Source of the DNA: Cladopsammia gracilis
Taxonomy: Eukaryota; Cnidaria; Anthozoa; Scleractinia; Dendrophylliidae
DNA length: 64,000 nucleotides
Reading direction: 5' to 3'
Assembly (NCBI GenBank): GCA_022457155.1
Contig: JAJGOT010000122.1
Location: 420,001 to 484,000, forward strand
Shown in pieces: positions 42,589-50,306 of this stretch. Position 1 is the stretch's first letter, and each line of letters starts with the position of its first letter. Under the pieces are notes generated by a model. The model saw only the letters and a list, made by a program, of their open reading frames with translations, made no database searches and was not told the DNA's origin. The translations under genes were made by a program, and so were the position numbers.

Positions 42589-44337
42589 TTATGGTGTGGT
42601 ATATTCAATTAGTATTGATATGTCCTGATTCTTAATCGGTTCGACCATCTCCACAGCCATATGACCATATGGTAAATCTAAGTTTATATCTATCGTTTGT
42701 CTTTGACTTCCAGATAAACTATAGGTTGTTATTTGAGTTAAAGAGAACCCATAGAATATTTTTAAGGATATTGTTTTGTAGGAAAAATCTAAGAGATTAT
42801 AGTGACCTATTATTTTTTTTAATTGACATCCGTTTGGAATTATTATTTTGTCACAACCGTTTAATAAAAACGTTTTACCCCCATTATTATCTGTTTTTAA
42901 TTGCCCCAATATGTGATGGGTTGCATTCATGATTTTGTATGAATTCATATTCAAATCAGTTTGCATGACCATCTTTTGATTTTCAAAAATGAAAGGTGCA
43001 TCGAAGACGCTGCTTTCAACATCAGGTTGAGAACCTTTGACACCATATGTGATCAGATTTGCATCTCCTTCTGCAGCTGACTCGGCAGTTCCCCGCCATT
43101 TCAGATCTAGAAATATATATTCAGGTGGAGAAATCTGCCATTTATGCATGTGGATGATGGATCTTGTATAAGTCGAAAACTTCTTTGTTGATTGTTGATT
43201 GATATTCAGACTTGTGCTCACGACATTAACACTAACACCATCCATTAACGCTGGGAAGAATTCAATGCAAATAGTGTATTCTCCTTCTGGTAATTTGTAC
43301 ATATTGAACCCAAGTCTCCCAGAGTATTCATTAAAAGGATCTTTTGTTATTTTCAAATCGTACGCCTTCTTATTGAAATGATGTGGAGAACTTGAAAAAT
43401 CAGTTATTCCAGTCACTGTCATATTATGTTCAGAGCTGGATTCATCAATGTCTTCCATCAGATACCGGAATTCATCTTTCGGATGGGAGGTTGATGAGAT
43501 ATGCGATTCATTTACGTATTTTTTAAGCTTCTCTTCTAATTCTATCGTGTGGACTACCACACCTCCTATCTGGTTATCCACATAAGATTTTGACGTGGGT
43601 TGATGCTTGAGAGTTGGCGTTGCAATATTGTTGATTTGTTGCGAGTTCATATCCAGGTTTCCGGTCATTGTTCCACCTTCCAACGAAAGCTTTTTCGCAG
43701 ATTGGGCATCCACATATCTTTTATTTGCGCCTTGGTCATCGACAGTTGGGTCTTTCACGTTAAAAATGGTGTGATTTCCCATATCCAAAGCCGTCTCCAT
43801 TGGAAACGTCTCTTTGCGGGATACGAAGATATTCTTGACATCATTGTAAGAAACTAGATTGTTATAATGTGCTCCCAAATCATGCCATGTTTGTTGTTTT
43901 GATTGGATAATATTGTACATCTCCTTCAAATCAATATCTTTAGTCACTTCATGAGTGTGAGCTGGAGCATTAGGATGATATTTTTTCAAAGTGATCATAT
44001 TGACGGCAGAAAGATCATTGTCTTCATCCGTATCCATATTTGTGATTAGTTTTCGATCCATATCAATTTCTCCGGGTAGAATTAATTTATTTCCTCGCAG
44101 ATCCAAATCTGCAGTCATATGAGTTGTTCCATCTAACTTTAAATAATGCGTGTCTCCATACTCTTTGTTGACGACATCTTTAAAATTTGTAGGATCCTTG
44201 ACATTAACTAATTTCTTGTTTTGCATATCATAATCACCATCATCTGTCAATTTGAACCCTACGCCGGGTAATCCACGTTGTGGTGTCGCCATTGATGTTG
44301 ATGTTGACGATGGTAAAATTCCATTTGAGTAACTCAT
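42589..44337 (-). CDS. Phage-tail-fibre-like protein
   Basis: About 582 residues from ATG 44337, chosen because it abuts AATTATAT; an ATG at 44367 would overlap the ATPase. The N-terminal half repeats the phrase found in phage tail fibres: LDMxxxxIxNVxDPT...AxxKxYVD, e.g. YDMQNKKLVNVKDPT, LDMGNHTIFNVKDPT and GGTMTGNLDMNSQQINNI...KSYVDNQI. Such repeats form trimeric beta stalks. The C-terminal 300 residues look like beta-rich head or knob domains. A spike role on the virion is inferred. It directly follows the packaging ATPase. Confidence 0.75.
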   Translation of the reverse strand: MSYSNGILPSSTSTSMATPQRGLPGVGFKLTDDGDYDMQNKKLVNVKDPTNFKDVVNKEYGDTHYLKLDGTTHMTADLDLRGNKLILPGEIDMDRKLITNMDTDEDNDLSAVNMITLKKYHPNAPAHTHEVTKDIDLKEMYNIIQSKQQTWHDLGAHYNNLVSYNDVKNIFVSRKETFPMETALDMGNHTIFNVKDPTVDDQGANKRYVDAQSAKKLSLEGGTMTGNLDMNSQQINNIATPTLKHQPTSKSYVDNQIGGVVVHTIELEEKLKKYVNESHISSTSHPKDEFRYLMEDIDESSSEHNMTVTGITDFSSSPHHFNKKAYDLKITKDPFNEYSGRLGFNMYKLPEGEYTICIEFFPALMDGVSVNVVSTSLNINQQSTKKFSTYTRSIIHMHKWQISPPEYIFLDLKWRGTAESAAEGDANLITYGVKGSQPDVESSVFDAPFIFENQKMVMQTDLNMNSYKIMNATHHILGQLKTDNNGGKTFLLNGCDKIIIPNGCQLKKIIGHYNLLDFSYKTISLKIFYGFSLTQITTYSLSGSQRQTIDINLDLPYGHMAVEMVEPIKNQDISILIEYTTP

Positions 44338-44353
44338 ATATAATTGAGTTATA

Positions 44354-44989
44354 TTATATTTGTTCATCAAAATTCTTAGTTATCAATTTCCGTTGTTTAT
44401 CAATATACAAGAAGCAAAATGGTTCTTTAGTTGCTTTCTCATATAATTCTTTTGGAATAGTGTTTTCACGGCAAATTAGACTCCTCTCATTAGCACTTGG
44501 GAATTCGTAAATAGAGAAATGTGAACAGTTCAATCTTATGTCTTTTGGTGTCTTATAGTAGCTTTGACTCAGATAAATCACACTGCAATTTTTATGTCTC
44601 CCTCGTATAAAATAGTCAATTAATGGTTTTTGGTTTTTTTCACATACGAAATCGTCGAATATTACTATTTTCTGACTTTCACTATCAAGATGATTTACGG
44701 GAATAATTTGATCATTACTTGCTTCAATAACATCATAACCAGCTTCATCAGTTATTGGCTGGAATATATCCATAAGATTCTTGTACTTGGACTGCTCTAA
44801 GTTTTTAGCATATAGGTATATTTTATCAAAGTACAGTAGATTGCATATCATATGCATTAGTGTGTTTCTTTTACCAGAACCACTAGGTCCGCAAACCAGC
44901 ATCCGAAAACATTTATTTGGCATGAAATCATATAACTGTTTAAAGTTTGAGACAACATCGTCTTCAACGTCATAATTTGGTATTTTCAT
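44354..44989 (-). CDS. FtsK/HerA-type genome packaging ATPase (A32-like)
   Basis: 211 residues from ATG 44989. P-loop CGPSGSGKRNT at residues 33-43; Walker B KIVIFDDF; sensor-like VIYLSQSYY; C-terminal FPSANERSLI. The family packages DNA into capsids. Position 41, Thr or Ser in active P-loops, is Arg (codon at 44867-44869, AGA; one base from ACA), which should block Mg-ATP binding. Preceded by CATATAATATAA. It heads the minus-strand block opposite the plus-strand block, sharing the divergent region 44990-45124. Confidence 0.85.
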   Translation of the reverse strand: MKIPNYDVEDDVVSNFKQLYDFMPNKCFRMLVCGPSGSGKRNTLMHMICNLLYFDKIYLYAKNLEQSKYKNLMDIFQPITDEAGYDVIEASNDQIIPVNHLDSESQKIVIFDDFVCEKNQKPLIDYFIRGRHKNCSVIYLSQSYYKTPKDIRLNCSHFSIYEFPSANERSLICRENTIPKELYEKATKEPFCFLYIDKQRKLITKNFDEQI

Positions 44990-45124
44990 TTATATTATAT
45001 GGGTATATTATTTCAATATAACATGGTGTATAACACGGTGTATAACACGGTGTATAACACAGTGTAAAACGTTATTTTTTATATATGATTTTCATTTTTA
45101 TGTAATGTAATAATATAATAATAA
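44990..45124. promoter_or_regulatory. Divergent promoter region between minus and plus gene blocks
   Basis: 135 bp separating two start codons, each abutting a TATAATATA-type motif. The centre holds the 12-bp repeat array at 45021-45068. Confidence 0.6.
45021..45068. repeat. Four 12-bp repeats ACACGGTGTATA
   Basis: Units ACATGGTGTATA, ACACGGTGTATA, ACACGGTGTATA, ACACAGTGTAAA. Each holds a dyad ACAC-N-GTGT, as expected for tandem binding sites of a dimeric factor, or iterons. Confidence 0.8.
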
Positions 45125-46144
45125 ATGAGTTTACTTAAATGGAAAGAACTTGCAAAGAATAAATCTGAATTAGGAAATAAGATTAATTATGTTCATAATA
45201 TAATAACGAAACATGATATTGGTCAGCAGACAAGCCAACAGTCATTGGCGAAGGTATTTAAACCAGTGACTAGTAAATTAGATGATGTTATTGACAGTAA
45301 TTTAGATTTAAGGATGCCTCAGAGAAAAAAGCGACCACCTAAGAAAGGTGAGCCTGGTATTGACTATATGCCTGAAGTTGATCCATATGAAGACATGGAT
45401 GTAGAAGGTCTGATTGATTTTGGTGATTATGTACCACCACAGCCAGAAAAACAACTAGTGCCAAAACCACCAAAATATGAAGAATCTTTACAAGATATTA
45501 TGGAAGGAAAGAAGGAGATTTATGTTGATCCTCAGTACTTCCCTCAGGAATTTGATGATTTACCACCAGAATATGATGACGACGAAGAGATCGACTATGG
45601 ATTATACGATGAAGATATAAGTAATGAAATTTTAAATGATATGGGTGTTATGGATTATGAAAATGTGGATAAGAGATTGAATCAACCAGAAATGACAAAC
45701 CAAAAAACTAGGGCCTATCTTAAAAAGATTATAAAGGAGGCTAAATCCAAAAGGGCTCAATTAAGTGGCTATAAAGCAACTGTTACAAAACAATACAATA
45801 AGGGGGAGATATCATCAGGTGAAAGACAAGTACGGAACAAAAGAATAAACAACGCGAGAGTTACTTTAAATGAATACATAAAACATTATGAGACTAAACT
45901 GGGAACAATAAAAGGTTCCGGGATCAAGAGTCGGGGAAAAAAACAGAGAGGTGGAAATATTATGTTTTATAATGATATAAAGCAGCTTTTGAAAAAATTG
46001 GAATTGATTATTGGTGAAAGATTGGCAGGGAATACCAGCATTGAGATGCGAAATATGGGAGTAACTATATTGGACACATTGAAAATGTCGACAATCAATA
46101 GACCGCAATATAATAAATTGTTTAGTCAATATTTCAAAATATAA
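45125..46144 (+). CDS. Virion-associated protein with two PPxY motifs
   Basis: 339 residues. The basic N-terminus leads to a Pro/Asp/Glu-rich middle with PPKY (115-118) and PPEY (147-150), matching the PPxY late-domain motif that binds NEDD4-type ligase WW domains. A Lys-rich helical part follows. IKGSG (262-266) fits the (M/I/L)xGx-G cleavage pattern of adenovirus-type proteases, and a C-terminal helical domain lies beyond it. First gene of the plus block; the ATG follows TAATATAATAATAA. A structural or precursor role is inferred. Confidence 0.65.
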   Translation: MSLLKWKELAKNKSELGNKINYVHNIITKHDIGQQTSQQSLAKVFKPVTSKLDDVIDSNLDLRMPQRKKRPPKKGEPGIDYMPEVDPYEDMDVEGLIDFGDYVPPQPEKQLVPKPPKYEESLQDIMEGKKEIYVDPQYFPQEFDDLPPEYDDDEEIDYGLYDEDISNEILNDMGVMDYENVDKRLNQPEMTNQKTRAYLKKIIKEAKSKRAQLSGYKATVTKQYNKGEISSGERQVRNKRINNARVTLNEYIKHYETKLGTIKGSGIKSRGKKQRGGNIMFYNDIKQLLKKLELIIGERLAGNTSIEMRNMGVTILDTLKMSTINRPQYNKLFSQYFKI

Positions 46145-46166
46145 TTAATATAACTTTATTATATAA

Positions 46167-46910
46167 ATGGAACGAGAGATAGTATTATCATCTTATAGTG
46201 TAAAAGATCAAGGGAATAATAAACCTGAGGATTTTACAACAAAATTTACTAGACCTATAATTTTGGATAGAAATATGCAATATGTTATTGGTCTTAACAG
46301 AATCATCAATATGAGTTTTACATGGTTTAATATTAATGCTGGATACAACAATCAATTAATCAAATATAGCTCCGATAGTGGTTCAACATTTAACATCACC
46401 TTTCCAGCTGGAGTGTGGAATTATACAGACTTCAACACATATATCAAGGAGATAACAAAGACTGGTGATACGTATCCGATCACTCTTGAATTCGATAATA
46501 CAACATTCAGAGTAACGATAGTATTGGCTCAGAATTACCAACTTGATCTAACCCATTCCAATTTCAATGAACTCATCGGGTTTGATAAGAAATTATTACA
46601 AAGTGGGACGAATATAGGGCCAAGAGTGCCTAATCTATCACAAGATACAGATGTATTGAATATCCATTGTGATCTGATTAATGATTCACTTGTAGACGGT
46701 CAAGATACGGACATAATTTATTCCTTCTCAACCAGTGTTCTCCAACCTAGTTATTCATTCACCTTAGAACCCCGGAGAATCACCTATAATCCTGTGAATA
46801 AGAATACGATTTCTAGTATAAGGATTTATATCACCGATGGAAAAAGAAGATTAGTTGACCTGAATGGGGCAGATACATCATTTTCACTAATCCTGAAAAG
46901 TTTAGAATAA
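46167..46910 (+). CDS. Penton (minor capsid) protein, single jelly roll
   Basis: 247 residues, beta-rich. Features recognised from Polinton pentons: SSYSVKDQGNNKPEDFTTKF at the start, GVWNYTDFNTYI, LIGFDKKLL, DTDVLNIHCDLI, DTDIIYSFST and the end RIYITDGKRRLVDLNG. Penton proteins form the pentameric vertices of the icosahedral capsid. The start abuts TTATTATATAA. It lies 22 bp after the PPxY gene and just before the pVI-like gene and the major capsid gene. Confidence 0.8.
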   Translation: MEREIVLSSYSVKDQGNNKPEDFTTKFTRPIILDRNMQYVIGLNRIINMSFTWFNINAGYNNQLIKYSSDSGSTFNITFPAGVWNYTDFNTYIKEITKTGDTYPITLEFDNTTFRVTIVLAQNYQLDLTHSNFNELIGFDKKLLQSGTNIGPRVPNLSQDTDVLNIHCDLINDSLVDGQDTDIIYSFSTSVLQPSYSFTLEPRRITYNPVNKNTISSIRIYITDGKRRLVDLNGADTSFSLILKSLE

Positions 46911-46928
46911 TATAACATAATAGTATAA

Positions 46929-47327
46929 ATGAAACCATATGAATTCAAAAGATTTTACCATCCACAACTTGGTAAATTTGTATATCAACACAAAGGGTCT
47001 GGGCTTATCGTTGATAATATTTTCAAACCATTAAAGAGTGTGGCATCAGCTGTTTTTAAGAAATTTGCTAAGCCAATAGCAAAGAAGGCACTAGAATCAG
47101 GGATATCGCATGCAGGTAAGCGATTGGGTGAGGCAGTATCACAGAAGTCAGGAGACCTAATAATGAAAAGATTGGCAAATTTGAGAAAAGGAGCTACAAG
47201 ACAAACGGCAAATGTTCCATCCTCACCCATTAAACAGCAACAGCAAGATGAAAGTACTGATATGATACTCAATAGATTGATATCAGGATCTGGTGTGAAA
47301 AGAAGGCGTAGAGTAAGAGTAGTATAG
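46929..47327 (+). CDS. pVI-like minor virion protein
   Basis: 132 residues. HKGSG near residue 23 precedes an amphipathic helix (VDNIFKPLKSVASAVFKKF). ISGSG at residues 118-122 leaves an 11-residue basic C-terminal peptide beginning at the second Gly (GVKRRRRVRVV). In adenoviruses pVI has the same plan: an N-terminal cleavage exposing a membrane-active helix, and a C-terminal basic 11-residue peptide that activates the protease. The protease is encoded nearby (49468-50070). The start abuts ATAATAGTATAA. Homology is inferred from layout rather than sequence identity. Confidence 0.65.
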   Translation: MKPYEFKRFYHPQLGKFVYQHKGSGLIVDNIFKPLKSVASAVFKKFAKPIAKKALESGISHAGKRLGEAVSQKSGDLIMKRLANLRKGATRQTANVPSSPIKQQQQDESTDMILNRLISGSGVKRRRRVRVV

Positions 47328-47407
47328 AATCAATAAAATGATTGAAAACATCTATATATTACAAAATTATGGTATATAATTGTAAAATTATCTAACATAA
47401 TAATATA

Positions 47408-48694
47408 ATGTCGTTTAGAACAAGTGAATATCTGCAAAGATATGAGTTGGTACGATTCCAACTTGATGATGTAATCAGAGCCCCAGCTAACAATCAACAC
47501 CAAGTGAAAAATGGGTATAAATTCACGATCAATGATCGATCGAGTTTCTACGATTGGTATAATGCATATTTTGAAGTTCAATTTCAGCTTCAAAAACTAG
47601 CAGATGGAGCAGGCTATGCCCAAGCTGATAGAATTACAATTATAAATGGATCACATAGTTTAATTGATCATCTTATGATTAAATCTGCAGGTAAAATAGT
47701 TTATGATACTGATAATTTGCATAAAGTGACTTTCGTAAAAAATTTGTTAGAATACTCTGATGATTTTAGCAGATCAGTAGCTAAAAACAGTTTCTGGTAT
47801 TTAGATACTGATAATACAACAGCTAATACCAATACAGGATATGAAGCTAGACGAGTACAAACTCAAGCTGTACAAAACGATGGTAATGGAGGCGCTAAAA
47901 ACATCAATATTATTATTCCGTTAAATCGTTTTTCATTTTTTGAAGAACTTGAAGATAAAATGTTAGTACCTATGCAATTACAATTCAACATTGAGCTACA
48001 AAATGATGATGAACTAATTCACATGGCTAATGGTACTGATGCTGGCAGAATTGTTGTTAATAGGTTTCTGCTTTGGGTTCCAAAATTAACACCAAAAGAT
48101 TCTCTGTATGATAAATTTGTTAGTTCATTTTTGAAAGAAACACAATGGAAATATTTAAGGGAGATGTATGAATTGTCAGCTCCTTCACAATCATCAGGAT
48201 TTTTCCAAATATCAAGTAGTATTGATAATGTTCAACATATTTTTGTTTATTTAAAAAGAACCAACCCACCTAATGATGCAATGGTTGAAGATTCGCCTTA
48301 TTTAATGGACACTTTTAAATTAAATGTAGGAAATAACAACTCATCATTACTAAATTGCAGATTAGAGTATGGTAACGGAGTCTTTTATCCAGAAACTGAG
48401 TATGATTCGGAATCAAAAGTAAGAATGTTTAATGATTTAATGTCATACGGTTTTAGGAAAAACGACTATAATAGTGGAACTCAATTGAATTTAGCAAATT
48501 ACAATTCTCTATATGGATTAATTTATTTTGATCTTACATATCAAACTGAAAAAGTAACAAGAGATCCAAAACAGCTTATATTTCGATATACATTAACTGC
48601 TAACCCAGCTGCGAATTTTAATGTACATGCTATAGTTTTGTATAAGGAAGAAGTTGTTATTGATAAGGTTGGTAATGAATTGGTTATAGTGTAA
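47408..48694 (+). CDS. Major capsid protein, double jelly roll
   Basis: 428 residues. Polinton MCP features: DDVIRAPANNQHQVKNGYKF, SSFYDWYNAYFEVQF, GSHSLIDHLMIKSAGKIVYDT, IIIPLNRFSFFEELEDKMLVP, LQFNIELQNDDEL and RFLLWVPKLTPKDSLY. The protein trimerises into hexon-like capsomers of an icosahedral virion. Length is in the family range with no breaks. The ATG directly follows AACATAATAATATA. Confidence 0.88.
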   Translation: MSFRTSEYLQRYELVRFQLDDVIRAPANNQHQVKNGYKFTINDRSSFYDWYNAYFEVQFQLQKLADGAGYAQADRITIINGSHSLIDHLMIKSAGKIVYDTDNLHKVTFVKNLLEYSDDFSRSVAKNSFWYLDTDNTTANTNTGYEARRVQTQAVQNDGNGGAKNINIIIPLNRFSFFEELEDKMLVPMQLQFNIELQNDDELIHMANGTDAGRIVVNRFLLWVPKLTPKDSLYDKFVSSFLKETQWKYLREMYELSAPSQSSGFFQISSSIDNVQHIFVYLKRTNPPNDAMVEDSPYLMDTFKLNVGNNNSSLLNCRLEYGNGVFYPETEYDSESKVRMFNDLMSYGFRKNDYNSGTQLNLANYNSLYGLIYFDLTYQTEKVTRDPKQLIFRYTLTANPAANFNVHAIVLYKEEVVIDKVGNELVIV

Positions 48695-48782
48695 AAAGTA
48701 ATAAATTACTAATCAAATAATATCATTATTTCATATATGTTTTATAACCAGAAAATTATATAACATATATTATATACAACAA

Positions 48783-49562
48783 ATGACTCAACTTTATGAG
48801 ATTAATGTGAAATTGTCTGACAATCAAAAGAAAAATCTTAGCAATGCTTTCCATGAAAGGGAAACGATCGTTCTAAGACTTACGAAGGACTCTCTTCGTG
48901 GTAATGATACTCTACATGTCCCGGCAATGGTGAAAAAAAGGTTGGAGAAAAATCGACTATTGAATAAGGGTATGGACATTAAGCTTGTGAAAACAAATAT
49001 TAGAAAACAAGTCGGTGGAAGTTTGTTAACTACTATTCTAACCCTTGGACGTGCAGCTTTACCAACTATTGGTAAAACCCTTGGTCTTTCAGCTCTTGCT
49101 GGTTTGGCTTCAGAAGGTGCTAGTCAGGTTGTTAAAGCTATATCTGGAAAAGGCATACAGTCTGGTGGTTTTCTCATACCACAAGAAAAAATCAATAAGC
49201 TGATAGAATATAAGCATCTTTTATCGACGAAACAAAAACAGGATATATTGAATGCCCTTCAATCAGGTTCGGGTGTTCATATCACACCAACAAAAACACA
49301 ATCAGGAGGATTTTTAGGCACTCTGTTGGCAAGCATTGGTGTTCCATTACTCCTAAATGCTCTAACTGGTAAAACTGGAAGTGGTGCTCCTAGACTCGGA
49401 ACTAGTAAGAAAAAAGCTGGTAGAGGAGCTCCAAGACTAGGCATATACAGACAACCACCTCCATTTTATGGGAGTTGGCCTGATAATACGATTGGTATGG
49501 GGATTAAAAAAAAAACAACCAAAAAAAAAAGACAACAAAAAGAGGCGAAGGCTTGCTATTAG
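48783..49562 (+). CDS. Hydrophobic core/pX-like virion protein with PPFY motif
   Basis: 259 residues in this frame. N-terminal alpha/beta domain, two hydrophobic segments (about 81-116 and 177-195) separated by GSG/SGG sites (QVGGS, QSGGF, QSGSG, TGSG), a repeat GAPRLG, then PPPFYGSW with a PPxY motif (226-229), and a Lys-rich end. It stops at 49562 just after two A10 tracts (49506-49515, 49521-49530). The -1 frame continues to a TAA at 49610-49612 with a Leu/Gly-rich hydrophobic tail that I associate with this family's normal C-terminus. Slippage or an indel in the A-runs is likely. Confidence 0.65.
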   Translation: MTQLYEINVKLSDNQKKNLSNAFHERETIVLRLTKDSLRGNDTLHVPAMVKKRLEKNRLLNKGMDIKLVKTNIRKQVGGSLLTTILTLGRAALPTIGKTLGLSALAGLASEGASQVVKAISGKGIQSGGFLIPQEKINKLIEYKHLLSTKQKQDILNALQSGSGVHITPTKTQSGGFLGTLLASIGVPLLLNALTGKTGSGAPRLGTSKKKAGRGAPRLGIYRQPPPFYGSWPDNTIGMGIKKKTTKKKRQQKEAKACY

Positions 49563-50070
49563 GGAAAAACAGCCCATTCAATGGCATCCCACTACTAGGG
49601 GCAATACTGTAAAACCGAAATTCCACAAAGACATCCCGTTAAGTAATCATGATCTAATAAAATGGTGCAGATATTTAAACATTCCAATCAGTGATGTTCT
49701 GTCAAGGGATGAAAGAGTTCCACATAATCATAGCCAAGCATTATTTATTTACAATCTGGAACCTAGTTATATGGCAGGATCTCATTGGGTTACAAGTTAT
49801 GTAAAAGACAACGTGATAAATTATTTTGACAGTTTTGGTATGCCTCCATTTCAAGAGATCGTAAATCATGCAAAAAGAAAGAATTTAACTCTGTTACATC
49901 AAAATAATCAAATCCAAAACATAAAAACGTCTACATGTGGCTACTTCTGTTTATACTTTCTGAACGAAATGAATAAGGGGAATTCGTATTATAATTTATT
50001 GCAAGTATTTGACATATATGATACAATGAAGAATGAGATATTCCTCGAACATTATTTCAGAAATATCTAA
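49468..50070 (+). CDS. Adenovirus-type cysteine protease (C5/Ulp1 fold)
   Basis: Catalytic residues in the family order: His106 in GSHW, Asp121 in YFDSFG, Gln149 and Cys157 in STCGYFC. The conserved lead-in is LSNHDLIKWCRYLNIP. The protease matures virion proteins at GG/GxG sites. The reading frame opens upstream at ATG 49468, inside the preceding gene, and no start motif precedes it. The next in-frame Met is within the catalytic region. Expression by slippage at the A10 tracts is possible. The true N-terminus is uncertain. Confidence 0.8.
   Translation: MGVGLIIRLVWGLKKKQPKKKDNKKRRRLAIREKQPIQWHPTTRGNTVKPKFHKDIPLSNHDLIKWCRYLNIPISDVLSRDERVPHNHSQALFIYNLEPSYMAGSHWVTSYVKDNVINYFDSFGMPPFQEIVNHAKRKNLTLLHQNNQIQNIKTSTCGYFCLYFLNEMNKGNSYYNLLQVFDIYDTMKNEIFLEHYFRNI
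49506..49530 (+). other. Double A10 slippery tract at the core-protein/protease overlap
   Basis: Ten A, CAACC, ten A. The upstream gene reads frame 0 here, the conserved-looking tail is in the -1 frame and the protease in the -2/+1 frame. It could be a recoding site or an indel hotspot. Confidence 0.5.
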
Positions 50071-50082
50071 CTTATATATGTA

Positions 50083-50241
50083 ATGGTAAAATCATATTGT
50101 GTTAGACAGAAGAAAGTCACTGAATGTGTTCCAGGAAGCGAACGATATGTGAAAACTAAAAATGGTCGAACTATGTTGAAATGCACTTGCGCTGAATGTG
50201 GTATAACAAAGACCAAATTTGTTAAAAATAAGGGAAACTAA
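50083..50241 (+). CDS. Zinc-ribbon protein (DUF5679-like)
   Basis: 52 residues from ATG 50083, which follows CTTATATATGTA. Cys6, Cys34, Cys36 and Cys39-Gly with KNGRTML resemble the small DUF5679 zinc ribbon. The usual second Cys of the first knuckle appears as Gln9, with Cys15 available instead. The ORF ends AAG GGA AAC TAA: an in-phase G-GGA-AAC slippery heptamer right before the stop, followed 6 nt on by a GC-rich stem. The -1 frame opens exactly there and continues into the PLA2 ORF. In related Polintons the ribbon and PLA2 are, as I recall, one protein. Confidence 0.65.
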   Translation: MVKSYCVRQKKVTECVPGSERYVKTKNGRTMLKCTCAECGITKTKFVKNKGN

Positions 50242-50264
50242 AAGGCCCGTCTGAAGGGGCGGGC
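50232..50264 (+). promoter_or_regulatory. Candidate -1 ribosomal frameshift signal, zinc ribbon to PLA2
   Basis: GGGAAAC (50232-50238) is in X-XXY-YYZ phase with the zinc-ribbon frame. The stop TAA is at 50239-50241. A 6-nt spacer precedes a stem GCCCGTCT/GGGCGGGC with loop GAAG (50245-50264; eight pairs, two of them G-U). The PLA2 frame has a TAA directly upstream at 50229, so it opens at the heptamer. Confidence 0.65.
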
Positions 50265-50306
50265 TTATTTGATATTGAAGGAAGTCACAGTCTTGGAGAG
50301 ATAGCT

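Noticed and set aside
42669..43857. Plus-strand open frames inside the fibre-like gene
   Set aside because: Shadow frames of the 582-residue minus-strand gene, with no motifs or start motif.
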